A stretch of DNA of 64,000 nt from Porphyrobacter sp. CACIAM 03H1 (lineage in GTDB: Bacteria > Pseudomonadota > Alphaproteobacteria > Sphingomonadales > Sphingomonadaceae), in contig NZ_CP021378.1 in assembly GCF_002215495.1 (NCBI RefSeq), forward strand, positions 580,417 to 644,416, written 5' to 3'. Below are positions 55,059 through 64,000 of this stretch, in pieces (the stretch's first letter is position 1; the number at the start of each line of letters is the position of its first letter). The position numbers were made by a program, and so were the translations under genes. The notes beneath the pieces are model-generated. The model searched no databases. It was given only the letters and a program-made list of their open reading frames with translations, and was not told the DNA's origin.

Positions 55059-57485
55059 ATGGCCAGCCGCGCGGTCGCACCCGTCAAACCCGGTCGCCAG
55101 ACCCCCGCTCGCCAGACCGACGCCGAATGGCGCGCCGGCCTGCGCCGCTCGCTGCGCCGCATCGCGCAGATGACGGGCGCGGGGCTGCTGCTCGGGGCGG
55201 CGGTGTTCCTCGCGCTTGCGCTCGCCAGCTACACCCAGACCGACCCTAGCCCCTCCACCGCCGCCGACCCGGCCGAGGTCGCCAACTGGATGGGCCGCCC
55301 CGGGGCCTGGGTGGCCGACCGCGTGCTGCTGATCTTCGGCCTGCCCGGGGTGCTGCTGCTCCCGCTGCTCTATGTCTCCGCGCGCAAGTTGTGGCGCGAT
55401 GTCGAGAACGGCGAGGCGCCGGAGACCACCGCCTGGTGGACGCCGACCGCGCTGCTGCTGATCGCCATGACTCTCATCGCCACGGTGCTGAGCCTCGTGT
55501 TCCAGGGCCCCGGCGGCACCCTGCCCGCGCAGGCGGGGGGGCTGGCCGGGCTGCTTGGCGCGGGCGCGATCGAGGCAGTGGCGGCGCGTTTCGGCGAAGG
55601 CATCGAGGGCTGGGTGATTCTTGGCCTCGCGCTCACCTGCCTTGCGACGGGGGTCGCCCTGCTCACCCGCATCTTCGCGATCGACTGGCGCGTGCTGATG
55701 AGCCTGCCCGAATTCCTCGGCGGCGGATCGCTGGCGGGCCTCATGCGGCGCCTGCCCCTGCCGGGCCGCGCGCGGCAGGAGGCGCTGGCCTTCGCCGGCG
55801 ATCTGGACGACGACGAGGACGAGGCACCCGCCCGCCCGCGCCCCCGGCCGAAGGGCGAGGCCCTGCCCGACCGTGACGACAAGCCGCGCCGTCCGCCGGA
55901 AATCTCCGATCCCTCCGCCCCGCCCAAGCGCGCGCCCTCGGGCAAGACCGCGCAGCGCGACATGTTCGCTCCCTACAACCTGCCGAGCCTCGACCTCCTG
56001 GCCGAGCCGCCGGCGGACAAGGGCCCCAAGCTCGACAAGGTGGCGCTGGAGCGCAACGCCCGCCTGCTCGAGAACGTGCTCGATGATTTCAACGTCAAGG
56101 GCGAGATCACCGCGGTGCGGACCGGCCCGGTGGTCACCATGTACGAGCTCGAGCCCGCCCCCGGCATCAAGGCGAGCCGCGTGGTCGGCCTCGCCGAGGA
56201 CATCGCCCGCAACATGAGCGCGATCTCCGCGCGCGTCTCGCCGATCCCGGGCCGCACGGTGATGGGCATCGAACTGCCCAACCAGGACCGCCAGACGGTG
56301 ATGCTGAAGGAGCTCGCCGCCGCGGCCGCCTTCGCCGATGCCAAGGGCAACCTGCCGATCATCCTCGGCAAGGACATCGCGGGCGAGCCGGTGATCGCCG
56401 ATCTTGCCGCCATGCCGCACCTGCTGGTCGCGGGGACGACCGGTTCGGGCAAGTCGGTCGGGCTCAACGTGATCCTGCTCTCGCTGCTCTACCGCTTCAC
56501 GCCGGCCGAGCTTCGGATGATCCTGATCGATCCCAAGGTGCTCGAACTCAGCGTCTACGACGATATTCCGCACCTGCTCTCGCCGGTAGTGACCGAGGCG
56601 TCGAAGTCGGTGCGCGCCCTGAAGTGGGCGGTCGAGGAGATGGAGCGGCGCTACCGGATGATGAGCGCCATCTCCTCGCGCAACATCAACTCCTTCAACG
56701 AGAAGGTCTCCGCCGCGATCGCCAAGGGCAAGCCGCTCGGGCGCCGGGTGCAGACCGGCTTCGACCCGGAGACCGGCGAGCAATTGTTCGAGGAGGAACA
56801 GCTCGATTACCAGCCGCTCCCGCAGATCGTGCTGATCGTCGACGAGCTTGCCGACCTGATGGTGACGGTCGGCAAGGAGATCGAGGTGCTGATCCAGCGC
56901 CTCTCCCAGAAGAGCCGCGCGGCGGGCATCCACCTCATCATGGCGACCCAGCGTCCCTCGGTCGATGTCATCACCGGCGTGATCAAGGCGAACCTCCCCA
57001 CCCGCATCAGCTTCAAGGTGACGAGCCGGATCGACAGCCGCACGATCCTCGGCGAACAGGGCGCCGAGCAGCTGCTGGGCCGGGGCGACATGCTCTACAA
57101 GCCCAACACCGGCGCGATGGTGCGCGTCCACGGGCCCTTCGTCTCGGACGAGGAGGTCGAGGCGGTCGCCAAGCACTGGCGCGCGCAGGGCGCCCCCGAA
57201 TATGTCGACGCGGTCACCGAGGAGCCGGAAGAGGGCTTCGGGTTCGGCTTCGATGACGATCTCACCGCCTCGGACAACCCCGAGGAGCGCAAGTACCGCC
57301 AGGCGTGCCAGATCGTGTTCGAGAACCAGAAGGCATCCGGCAGCTGGCTCCAGCGCCAGATGGGGGTGGGCTACAACACGGCGGCCAAGTGGATCGAGCG
57401 CATGGAGGAGGACGGCTTCGTCGGCCCCGCCAACCACGTAGGCCGCCGCGAGATCTTCCGCGACAAGGACGGGAATCCGATCTAG
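55059..57485 (+). CDS. ftsK: DNA translocase FtsK
   Basis: An 808-residue division-septum DNA translocase. The N-terminal part has four to five transmembrane segments (about residues 45-225). A Pro/acidic linker then leads to the motor, with Walker A GTTGSGKSV, Walker B VLIVDELADLM, and SRTILGEQGAEQLLGRGDMLY. The C-terminal gamma winged helix reads the DNA orientation (WLQRQMGVGYNTAAKWIERME). ATG 55059 has AGGAGA 8 bases upstream; upstream in-frame ATGs lack that. Standard arrangement. Confidence 0.97.
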   Translation: MASRAVAPVKPGRQTPARQTDAEWRAGLRRSLRRIAQMTGAGLLLGAAVFLALALASYTQTDPSPSTAADPAEVANWMGRPGAWVADRVLLIFGLPGVLLLPLLYVSARKLWRDVENGEAPETTAWWTPTALLLIAMTLIATVLSLVFQGPGGTLPAQAGGLAGLLGAGAIEAVAARFGEGIEGWVILGLALTCLATGVALLTRIFAIDWRVLMSLPEFLGGGSLAGLMRRLPLPGRARQEALAFAGDLDDDEDEAPARPRPRPKGEALPDRDDKPRRPPEISDPSAPPKRAPSGKTAQRDMFAPYNLPSLDLLAEPPADKGPKLDKVALERNARLLENVLDDFNVKGEITAVRTGPVVTMYELEPAPGIKASRVVGLAEDIARNMSAISARVSPIPGRTVMGIELPNQDRQTVMLKELAAAAAFADAKGNLPIILGKDIAGEPVIADLAAMPHLLVAGTTGSGKSVGLNVILLSLLYRFTPAELRMILIDPKVLELSVYDDIPHLLSPVVTEASKSVRALKWAVEEMERRYRMMSAISSRNINSFNEKVSAAIAKGKPLGRRVQTGFDPETGEQLFEEEQLDYQPLPQIVLIVDELADLMVTVGKEIEVLIQRLSQKSRAAGIHLIMATQRPSVDVITGVIKANLPTRISFKVTSRIDSRTILGEQGAEQLLGRGDMLYKPNTGAMVRVHGPFVSDEEVEAVAKHWRAQGAPEYVDAVTEEPEEGFGFGFDDDLTASDNPEERKYRQACQIVFENQKASGSWLQRQMGVGYNTAAKWIERMEEDGFVGPANHVGRREIFRDKDGNPI

Positions 57486-57496
57486 CTTTCCGTCGC

Positions 57497-57535
57497 GCTG
57501 GCGGGCGGTCTGCGCCACCGAAGGTGGCCGCCAGC
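57497..57535 (+). terminator. Two-tier hairpin after ftsK
   Basis: GCTGGCGG (57497-57504) pairs with CCGCCAGC (57528-57535); within it CCACC (57515-57519) pairs with GGTGG (57523-57527). It lies 12 bases after the ftsK stop. Followed by AAAGATG, not a T-run, so termination is uncertain. Confidence 0.45.
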
Positions 57536-57664
57536 AAAGATGCATTTCGGCAACGTCCCGGAATTGTAAACGCGCCGTAATCCGCGCTTCATCGCGCGGT
57601 CGCGCAGCCGTCACCATCGGGTGCCACGGGCAGGGCCTCTCTCACGCAACAGGGAAGCCATGAC

Positions 57665-60013
57665 ATGACCCGCACCCTCTCCCCCCGCGCGTCGCTGATC
57701 GCGCTCGCCGCCATTCTCGCCGCCGCGCCGCAGATCGCCTTCGCGCAGGACAGCGACACCGCCGCCGCCCAGGACCAGAAGAACTCGGGCAACGAGATCA
57801 TCGTCACCACCCAGAAGATCGAACAGCGCGCATTGGACGTGCCGATCACCATCTCGGCGCTGGGCGGAGAGCGAATCCGCGAACTGGGCGTCACCGATCT
57901 CGACGAGCTGTCCTACTACACCCCCGGCCTCCTCATCCAGGAGCAGAGCGCCAACAACCCCGGCGTCGTGATCCGCGGCATCACCTCGGACTCGGGCTCG
58001 GCGCAGGAAGGTCCGCGCGTCACGCTCTACTACAACGGCATCGACATCTCGCGCTCGCGCGGGTCGTACCAGGCGATCTACGATCTCGAGCGCGTCGAGG
58101 TGATCAAGGGCCCGCAGGCGACCCTGTTCGGCACGGCCAGCGCGGTCGGCGCGATCAGCCTCGTCTCGGCCCGCCCGCGCGAGGGCTTCTCGGCGGAAGT
58201 CCGCGGCGGCTACGGCAACTTCAACCAGACCCTGCTCGGCGGCTTCGTGAATGTCGGCTCGGACACCATCGCCTTCCGCCTCGCGGGCGAGTGGCGCACG
58301 CGGGACGGCTATGTCGAGAACCTCAGCCCGAACCAGGAGAAGGATCTCTACGCGCAGGACCAGCTCGGTCTGCGCGCCTCGCTGCGCTGGACGCCGACGA
58401 CCGACCTGACCATCGACCTGATTGGCACCTACGACCAGCAGCGGAACGGCGGCACGCCCTTCATCTCGGCGCGCTTCCCCGGCTCGAGCGCCTCGCCCGG
58501 CGGCCCGGCCAACGCCTTCGTCCCCGCCAATCTCGGCGGCAACCCGGCGGGGGCTGCGGCGCTGGGCGACGACCAGCTCGGCCTCAACCGCGAGGTCTAT
58601 GACCTCAACCTGACGCTCGACTACCAGTTCGAGGACGACTGGTCCTTCACCACGGTCAACGGCTACCGCGAGTTCGACAGCCGCGAGGTGTTCGACGCCG
58701 ACGGCACCGCCGCGCCCTTCCTCGAATTCTCGGAAATCGCCGATGGCTGGCAGTTCAGCCACGAAGGCCGCTTCACCTATTCGGGCGACACGCTGCGCGC
58801 GAGCTTCGGCTGGAACGCCTTCATCGAAGACGGCCGCCAGAACGTGCCCTTCGCCAGCGAGGAAGGCCTGTTCCTCCAGTGCCTGACTACACTGTTCGGT
58901 GTGCCCCCCGCAGGCCGCCCGTTCGGCGCCACCCCCTGCGTCGCGGCCAATGGCAGCGTGCCCGCGCAGGGCATCACCAACTTCCAGTACAGTTCGGTGT
59001 TCGAGAACCAGGGCCGCAACGAGGCCTATTCGGTCTTCGCCGACGCCACCTGGATCCCCTTCGACGCGCTCGAGCTGACCGCGGGCGTGCGCTTCCTCGA
59101 CGAATACCGCCGCTCGGGCTTCTTCGCGCGGGTGCCCAACGCGCGGCTGACCGGCGGTCCGCTGATCCCCGGGCAGATCGACACCCGCGGCCAGACCTTC
59201 GTCGCCGACGACCGCTTCGGCGCGGTGCTGCCGCGCTTCAACGCGCTCTACCGCGTGAGCGACGACGTGAACGTCTTCGCCACCGTCTCCAAGGGCCGCC
59301 GCTCGCCGGTGGTGCAGGTCAACGCACGGCGCCAGGGCACCGACGTGCTCGCCAACCGCACCGACGTGCTGGAAGAGATCGTGTGGAACTACGAGGGCGG
59401 GATCAAGCTCGCCACCGGCCGCGTATCGGGCTCGCTCGGGGTCTATTACCAGGTCTACGACAACTTCCAGGTCTCGGTCCCGGTGCTCGATGCCAACGGC
59501 AACCCGACCGGCGCCTTCCAGACCCGCAGCGCCGGTTCGGCGAGCAACCTCGGGGTCGAGGGCGAACTGGCGGTCGACGTGACGAGCTGGCTCAACGTCT
59601 TCGGCAACTTCGGCTATATCGACGGCGGGATCGACGATGATCCGGCCAACGGCACCTTCGCCGGATCGCGCTTCCGCCTCCAGCCGGAATGGCAGGCCTC
59701 GGGCGGCTTCACGGTCGATTACGACTTCGGCGGGGCGCGGTTCTTCGCCACGCCCAGCATCACCCACCGCAGCACGATCTTCTTCCAGGTGCCCAACACC
59801 GCGCTGATCTCTCAAGGCCCGGTGACGCTGGTCAACGCCCGTGCGGGCCTGAGCTTCGCCGATGCGCGCTACGAGATCGCAGGTTTCATCAGGAACGCCT
59901 TCAACGAGGACTTCCTGCTCGATGCTGGCAACACCGGCGGGGCCTTCACGATCCCGACCTTCATCCCGGGCGAGCCGCGCTTCTACGGGGTGGAAGTCAC
60001 CGCGCGGTTCTGA
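57665..60013 (+). CDS. TonB-dependent outer-membrane receptor
   Basis: A 782-residue receptor. Signal peptide to around AFAQ; TonB box-like EIIVTTQKIEQRALDVPITI; plug with VVIRGITSDSGSAQEGPRVTLYYNGIDISRS and VEVIKGPQATLFGTASAVGAI; barrel closing YGVEVTARF with C-terminal Phe. It is only distantly similar to the receptor at 51339. Start ATG 57665, preceded by an AGGGAAG site. Substrate unknown; no transporter partner nearby. Confidence 0.93.
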   Translation: MTRTLSPRASLIALAAILAAAPQIAFAQDSDTAAAQDQKNSGNEIIVTTQKIEQRALDVPITISALGGERIRELGVTDLDELSYYTPGLLIQEQSANNPGVVIRGITSDSGSAQEGPRVTLYYNGIDISRSRGSYQAIYDLERVEVIKGPQATLFGTASAVGAISLVSARPREGFSAEVRGGYGNFNQTLLGGFVNVGSDTIAFRLAGEWRTRDGYVENLSPNQEKDLYAQDQLGLRASLRWTPTTDLTIDLIGTYDQQRNGGTPFISARFPGSSASPGGPANAFVPANLGGNPAGAAALGDDQLGLNREVYDLNLTLDYQFEDDWSFTTVNGYREFDSREVFDADGTAAPFLEFSEIADGWQFSHEGRFTYSGDTLRASFGWNAFIEDGRQNVPFASEEGLFLQCLTTLFGVPPAGRPFGATPCVAANGSVPAQGITNFQYSSVFENQGRNEAYSVFADATWIPFDALELTAGVRFLDEYRRSGFFARVPNARLTGGPLIPGQIDTRGQTFVADDRFGAVLPRFNALYRVSDDVNVFATVSKGRRSPVVQVNARRQGTDVLANRTDVLEEIVWNYEGGIKLATGRVSGSLGVYYQVYDNFQVSVPVLDANGNPTGAFQTRSAGSASNLGVEGELAVDVTSWLNVFGNFGYIDGGIDDDPANGTFAGSRFRLQPEWQASGGFTVDYDFGGARFFATPSITHRSTIFFQVPNTALISQGPVTLVNARAGLSFADARYEIAGFIRNAFNEDFLLDAGNTGGAFTIPTFIPGEPRFYGVEVTARF

Positions 60014-60022
60014 TCGCGCGCG

Positions 60023-60595
60023 CTACTGCGACATGATGGCGGGCGGGGGACGCGTGTCCTCCGCCCGTTCGCTTTGCGCGTCGCGCTCTGCGATCTCGGC
60101 GGGGGTGAGCGGGCGGAAGCGGATCGCGACGGGCGTGAAGCTGCCGTCCTCGCGCTGGCGGATCGTCACGATTCCGCGCTGGTCGCGGTTCTGGAGCTGC
60201 TCCTGAAGCTGCGCGGCGCGCTCCTGCCCGATGTAGAGGCGGCCGCGGGTCAGGGCCTCCCAGCCGTAGACGCCGCTGCCGTCGGCCCGGACCCGCGCGC
60301 CGCGGCAAGGTGCATCGGCAGAAATGGGCCCGACCCGCGCCAGCGAGGGTGCCGCGCCTTCGAGGCACAGGGCCTCGAGCGGCAGGTTGCTGAACTCGTC
60401 GATCCCCGGCCAGTCGTAGCCGAACTCGACATAGTGCCCGCGCAGGAAATCGCGCGGGTCGTATCCCTGGATCGGCACTTCCCATTCGGTGCCCGCGTTG
60501 TAGGCCCTGTCGCTCGTCGCCCAGAGACCCGCGAGGCCCGCGACGGGGAGGATCGCGGCGAGGAGGCGCGCGCCTGCGTGCTTCGGGCGGCTCAT
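60023..60595 (-). CDS. GDYXXLXY-domain protein
   Basis: A 190-residue protein with an N-terminal membrane anchor (about residues 9-27) and a motif GYDPRDFLRGHYVEFGYDW, the family's conserved loop; the usual Leu-containing GDYxxLxY appears as RGHYVEFGY. Cys in ALCLEG and APCRGA could form a disulfide. ATG 60595 overlaps the DUF2157 stop (ATGA), a pairing seen in many bacteria. Function unknown. Confidence 0.8.
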   Translation of the reverse strand: MSRPKHAGARLLAAILPVAGLAGLWATSDRAYNAGTEWEVPIQGYDPRDFLRGHYVEFGYDWPGIDEFSNLPLEALCLEGAAPSLARVGPISADAPCRGARVRADGSGVYGWEALTRGRLYIGQERAAQLQEQLQNRDQRGIVTIRQREDGSFTPVAIRFRPLTPAEIAERDAQSERAEDTRPPPAIMSQ

Positions 60596-61728
60596 GCGGC
60601 GCTTCCCTTGCGGGGGGCGAAGCGCCTCGAGACCCGCACCGCGCTCCACGCAACCACGAGGATCATCACCCCGGCTAGGATCAGCCCGAAGCCGCTCATC
60701 AGCAGGTCCGCGGCGAGTTCGAAGCTGAGGATGATCAGCCGCACCGCGATCAGCCCGACGGCGATCTGGAACAGCACCCGCCACGATGCTGCCAGCGCCG
60801 CAGCGGCAATCCCGGTCCATAGCGCGAAGAACGCGAGCGCGGCCGGGACGGTCTGTCCGCTCAGCAGGTAGGCAAGGGGCACGGTCGCTCCCGCACCGAT
60901 GATCACGATCCCCGTCATCCGTCCCGAGATCCCGGAGCGCGCCGCGATCACCCCCGTCCCGGCCAGCGCGCCGAGCGCGCCGGCGAGGAGCACGCTCGCC
61001 CATTCGCCGGCGACGTTCCGGTCGCCGAAGCCGTCCCACGCCGCGATGGCGGTCGCGAGGGAGGCAGAGCCGACGGCATAGGTGAAGGCGAGCTCCTCGA
61101 GGTCGCACCAGAAATCCTCGCGCGCGCTGCGGCTCTGCAGCCATGCGCCGAGCGGAGCGAAGAACACCGGCGCGGTCAGCACCGTGGCGAGCCATAGCTG
61201 GCGCGCAAGGTCGGGGTCGCCGTTACGCGAGGTCGCATAGTCCCACGCGCACCACACCGCCCCGCCCATCAGCGCCGCAGCCGTAGGCCAGCTCCGCCCC
61301 GTCAGCACCAGCATGGGCGCGAAGAGCGCCAGCCACAGGCCAAGCGGCTGCCACAGGGGCGAGGAGGTCTGGTAGACCTGCCCGAGATGCCCGAAGAAGG
61401 TGAGCCCGAGCGCCGCGGCAATGAACGCAAGAGCCTCGACGGCCCACGGCGATTGCGCCGCCAGCCGGTCCTCGCGCGCGAACAGCAGGCCCAGCAAGCC
61501 GGCGATCAGCGCCAGATGCACCGACAGGCGCACAAGCCCCGGGATGTCCTCCCAGTTGGCCGCCACCACCGAGATGAGGCCGAGCCCGATGGCGAGCGCG
61601 CCGATGCCCCACACCGCCCACAGCAGCAGCGGGCGGGCGTGGTCGGCCTCGTACGCAGTGAGGCGATCGCGCGTCGCGGCGTCGATCAGGCCGGCGTCAT
61701 GCCACTGGGCGATCTTGCGCGCGCTCAT
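60592..61728 (-). CDS. DUF2157 membrane protein
   Basis: A 378-residue polytopic membrane protein with about ten transmembrane segments and a soluble start, KIAQWHDAGLIDAATRDRLTAYEADH, the DUF2157 signature. It overlaps the GDYXXLXY gene and the two probably form one unit in the inner membrane with a periplasmic domain. Function unknown. Confidence 0.85.
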   Translation of the reverse strand: MSARKIAQWHDAGLIDAATRDRLTAYEADHARPLLLWAVWGIGALAIGLGLISVVAANWEDIPGLVRLSVHLALIAGLLGLLFAREDRLAAQSPWAVEALAFIAAALGLTFFGHLGQVYQTSSPLWQPLGLWLALFAPMLVLTGRSWPTAAALMGGAVWCAWDYATSRNGDPDLARQLWLATVLTAPVFFAPLGAWLQSRSAREDFWCDLEELAFTYAVGSASLATAIAAWDGFGDRNVAGEWASVLLAGALGALAGTGVIAARSGISGRMTGIVIIGAGATVPLAYLLSGQTVPAALAFFALWTGIAAAALAASWRVLFQIAVGLIAVRLIILSFELAADLLMSGFGLILAGVMILVVAWSAVRVSRRFAPRKGSAA

Positions 61729-61775
61729 GCGAGGAGCCTAGCGCCCCGCCATCAGCGGCGCAATCATGGCAGGAC

Positions 61776-61806
61776 GCCCTCAAGCAGCGAAGCGGTAGGG
61801 CAACAA
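61776..61806. repeat. 31-base dispersed repeat, copy 2
   Basis: Reverse-orientation copy of the 10589-10619 repeat, one base different, between pstS and the DUF2157 gene. It lies next to the pstS stop codon. Confidence 0.75.
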
Positions 61807-61814
61807 GAACCCGC

Positions 61815-62873
61815 TTACTCGGATTCGAGCTCCGCCTTGGTCAGCACGGTCATGCCCTGCACCTTGGCGGCGTTGGCCTGCATCGTCTCGGGCGGCATGG
61901 CGACCATCCCGATGCGTGCCAGCGGGCCTTCCCGGCCCCAGCTCTTGACCCATTCCTTCATGAAGTCCTCGAGCCCGGGGATCGCGCGCATGTGCGATTT
62001 CTTGACGTAGACGAACAGCGGCCGTGCGCCGGGATAGGCGAAGCTGGCGATGTTCTCGTAGGTCGGGGGCACGCTGTTCATCGGCAAGCCCTGCACCCGG
62101 TCGGCGTTTTCCTCCATGTAGGAGAAGCCGAAGACGCCGACCGCGCGCGGGTTGCCGACGATTTTCTGGACGATCAGGTTGTCCTGCTCGCCCTGGTCGA
62201 CATAGCCGCCGTCGTCGCGCACCTCGGTGCAGATCTGGTTGAACTTGTCCTCGTCGCTCTCCTTGAGCGCCTTCATCTCGGGATTGGACTTGCAACCCGC
62301 CAGCAGCACCAGCTCCTTGAGCGCGTCGCGCGTGCCCGAGGTGCTCGGCGGGCCATAGACGAGGATCGGATCGGCGGGCAGCGCCGGATCGACGTCCTTC
62401 CAGGTCTTCGCCGTCTGCGGACGGCCATAGGGCTGCGCGGCGAGCGCCTCGTAGACCGTCTTGGGCGAGAGGTTGAGCATGATCCCGCCCTTGGCCGAGG
62501 CGAACACGATGCCGTCCAGCCCGACCTGCAGCTCGATCACCTCGTCGACCTTGTTCGACACGCAGCTATCGAATTCCGAGGGCTTCATCCGCCGCGAGGC
62601 GTTGACCATGTCGGGGGTGTTGGGACCGAGCCCCGAACAGAACAGCTGAATGCCGTTGCCGGTGCCGGTGGATTCGATCAGCGGCGAGCGCATGTCGGGG
62701 TAGGTGCGCGAGAAGTTCTCGGCCACCAGCTTGGCGAAGGGATAGACCGTCGAGGAGCCGACGGCGTGGACCGATTGCGCCCCTGTCCCGCCGCTGTCGC
62801 AGGCGGCAAGGGTGGTGGCGGCAAGCGCCAGAGCGGCGCCGGTCTTGAGAAACGCAGAGGTTCGATGTGCCAT
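61815..62873 (-). CDS. pstS: Phosphate-binding PstS lipoprotein
   Basis: A 352-residue phosphate ABC-importer binding protein. Lipobox LAAC implies Cys25 is lipidated and anchored. The phosphate site has AVGSSTVYPF and ESTGTGNGI, and GPPSTSGTRDALKELV near the middle, typical of PstS. The pstCAB transport genes and phoU do not follow; the next gene on this strand is a DUF2157 gene. A Pho-box-like site lies upstream. Confidence 0.92.
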   Translation of the reverse strand: MAHRTSAFLKTGAALALAATTLAACDSGGTGAQSVHAVGSSTVYPFAKLVAENFSRTYPDMRSPLIESTGTGNGIQLFCSGLGPNTPDMVNASRRMKPSEFDSCVSNKVDEVIELQVGLDGIVFASAKGGIMLNLSPKTVYEALAAQPYGRPQTAKTWKDVDPALPADPILVYGPPSTSGTRDALKELVLLAGCKSNPEMKALKESDEDKFNQICTEVRDDGGYVDQGEQDNLIVQKIVGNPRAVGVFGFSYMEENADRVQGLPMNSVPPTYENIASFAYPGARPLFVYVKKSHMRAIPGLEDFMKEWVKSWGREGPLARIGMVAMPPETMQANAAKVQGMTVLTKAELESE

Positions 62874-62921
62874 GAATGATCCTGATCGGCGATAGGCAGA
62901 TGCCGTCGCGCGGGGCGCTCT

Positions 62922-62939
62922 ACGACGCTTTCATGACAA
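62922..62939 (-). promoter_or_regulatory. Possible Pho box upstream of pstS
   Basis: On the minus strand this reads TTGTCATGAAAGCGTCGT, two GTC-containing half-sites one helical turn apart, resembling PhoB boxes. It lies 49 bases upstream of the pstS start. The second half-site is weak. Confidence 0.35.
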
Positions 62940-63099
62940 CGCGGTTACGCCTGCGGAGACATCGCCGTCAGGCGCTCCGGCACGCGCGCGACCGATACTT
63001 GCGCCAAATGCAATTAGTTGAATTCGGATGAAAAAGCCGCCGAAGTGGAACTACGCAGCTTAACAGCATCGTAAGGGCTTTCATGCTACGCGCCCGGAC

Positions 63100-64000
63100 A
63101 TGGCATTTGTCCGCCTCCTTTTCCGGCTCGGCTTGGTCGCTGTTGTGCTGGCGCTCGGCGTTGCGCGCCCGGCAGCGGCGGACGATCATGTGGTGCCGAC
63201 TTTCGCTCCGGCCTGCCATGCGGCGCCCGGAGCCGATGCCGGCGTGGCGGCGCTGCGTGCGCGCGAGGCATGGATCTGCGACAACACCCGCTGGCGGTCC
63301 GACGTGCCGGCGGCGTGGCTCCGGTTCGAGGCGGAAAGCTGGCAGGGCCAGAAGACCCCGCGCTATTTCTTCACCCGCATCGCGCGCTTCGACGCGATCA
63401 CCTTCCACGCCGTGGATGCCGATGGCACGATCCGGTCGCGCCGCCTGACCGAGGCCGAGGGCACGCCCTTTGCCGCCGGCCCGGTGTTCCAGCTGCCCTT
63501 GCCGGAGGTCACTGCCGATACCGAACTGCTTTTCGCGCAGGTGGAGGGACCGCATTCGATCCCGCTGCTCACCGAGGCGCGCATCACCCATGACCCGGGC
63601 AAGGCGGAATGGTCGCAGATCGACATGATGCTGCTCGCCTTCGTGACGGGGATGCTGGTGCTGCCGCTGCTGTTCGACATCAGCTTCTTCGTGGTGCTGC
63701 GCGAACGTTTCGTGGTGCTGCACGCCGCGATGGTGAGCGCGATGATGGTCTATGTCCTGACTGCCGGCGGGCTGGCCTCGGCCTTTGTCACCCTGCCGGT
63801 GACGCTGATGGCGGTGCTGGCGCCGCTGTCATGGGCTGTCGGGGCGGGGATTTCGGCGCTGTTCCTCGTCGCCTTCCTCGAACGCGGGGCGCAGTCGCGC
63901 CTGATGCGCCGGGTGACGGTCGCGACCGGCTGGTTCACGATGTTCGTGCCGGGCTTCTTCGCGCTCCAGCTCGATGCCACCCAGCCCTTCGACGATGTCG
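63100..64000 (+). CDS. 7TMR-DISM-type signalling protein, 3' end beyond window
   Basis: The frame from ATG 63100 is open to the window end, giving 300 residues. A signal peptide (around VVLALGVARPAAA) is followed by a periplasmic domain (about residues 30-180, 7TMR-DISMED2-like, with WLRFEAESWQG and FDAITFHAVDADG) and then transmembrane segments from about residue 185 on, matching the 7TMR-DISM layout. Such proteins usually end in a GGDEF or kinase domain, which would lie outside. No clear ribosome site was seen. Confidence 0.75.
   Translation, partial: MAFVRLLFRLGLVAVVLALGVARPAAADDHVVPTFAPACHAAPGADAGVAALRAREAWICDNTRWRSDVPAAWLRFEAESWQGQKTPRYFFTRIARFDAITFHAVDADGTIRSRRLTEAEGTPFAAGPVFQLPLPEVTADTELLFAQVEGPHSIPLLTEARITHDPGKAEWSQIDMMLLAFVTGMLVLPLLFDISFFVVLRERFVVLHAAMVSAMMVYVLTAGGLASAFVTLPVTLMAVLAPLSWAVGAGISALFLVAFLERGAQSRLMRRVTVATGWFTMFVPGFFALQLDATQPFDDV

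Overview
The window looks like chromosome from a GC-rich alphaproteobacterium of the order Sphingomonadales, most likely family Erythrobacteraceae. This is inferred from gene content and protein style: long TonB-dependent receptors, an UrcA-type exported protein, sphingomonad-type lipoproteins, and dispersed palindromes of the kind common in sphingomonad genomes. I saw no rRNA, tRNA, CRISPR array, transposase, integrase or prophage gene, so it reads as core chromosome with scattered catabolic genes rather than a mobile island.

Layout. 1-7.9 kb is housekeeping: an RNase T2, a band-7-like gene broken by an in-frame TGA, tadA, rpmB, a phytase-like esterase, xseA and purD. 8-15 kb is catabolic: an acyl-CoA ligase, a LuxR-type regulator, then a divergent cluster in which two paralogous VOC proteins flank a Rieske oxygenase, an SDR and a TIM-barrel protein. 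Just after it lies a 52-codon gene with the leader of a lasso-type RiPP precursor but no maturation enzymes nearby. 15-27 kb holds an alpha/beta hydrolase, a TraB/GumN protein, nadB, an ABC ATPase, small zinc-ribbon proteins, a nitronate-monooxygenase-like enzyme, a YceI-like lipoprotein, guaA and an UrcA protein.

27.1-27.65 kb has no large gene. It carries three successive hairpins with C-tract loops, followed by a 27-residue membrane peptide, and is my best candidate for an undescribed RNA locus.

27.8-43.7 kb: another acyl-CoA ligase, a PIG-L deacetylase, gyrB, a PerM-type transporter, an M50-like protease, a TetR regulator, two lipid-type membrane or acyltransferase genes, a leucine-degradation operon (liuA, a 69-residue protein, liuB), and a two-gene osmolyte-type ABC importer. 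liuB carries an in-frame palindromic repeat. 43.7-57.5 kb: a MidA-type methyltransferase preceded by about 300 open Ala/Glu/Lys/Arg-rich codons, then lgt, an acyl-CoA ligase, glnD, a TonB receptor, yggS, a thiE-like gene and ftsK. 57.6-64 kb: a second TonB receptor, a DUF2157/GDYXXLXY pair, pstS, and a 7TM signalling gene cut by the window end.

How it fits together. Three acyl-CoA ligases, the Rieske/SDR/VOC cluster, liuAB and two TonB receptors suggest use of imported hydrophobic or branched compounds through CoA thioesters. The substrates cannot be named from sequence alone.
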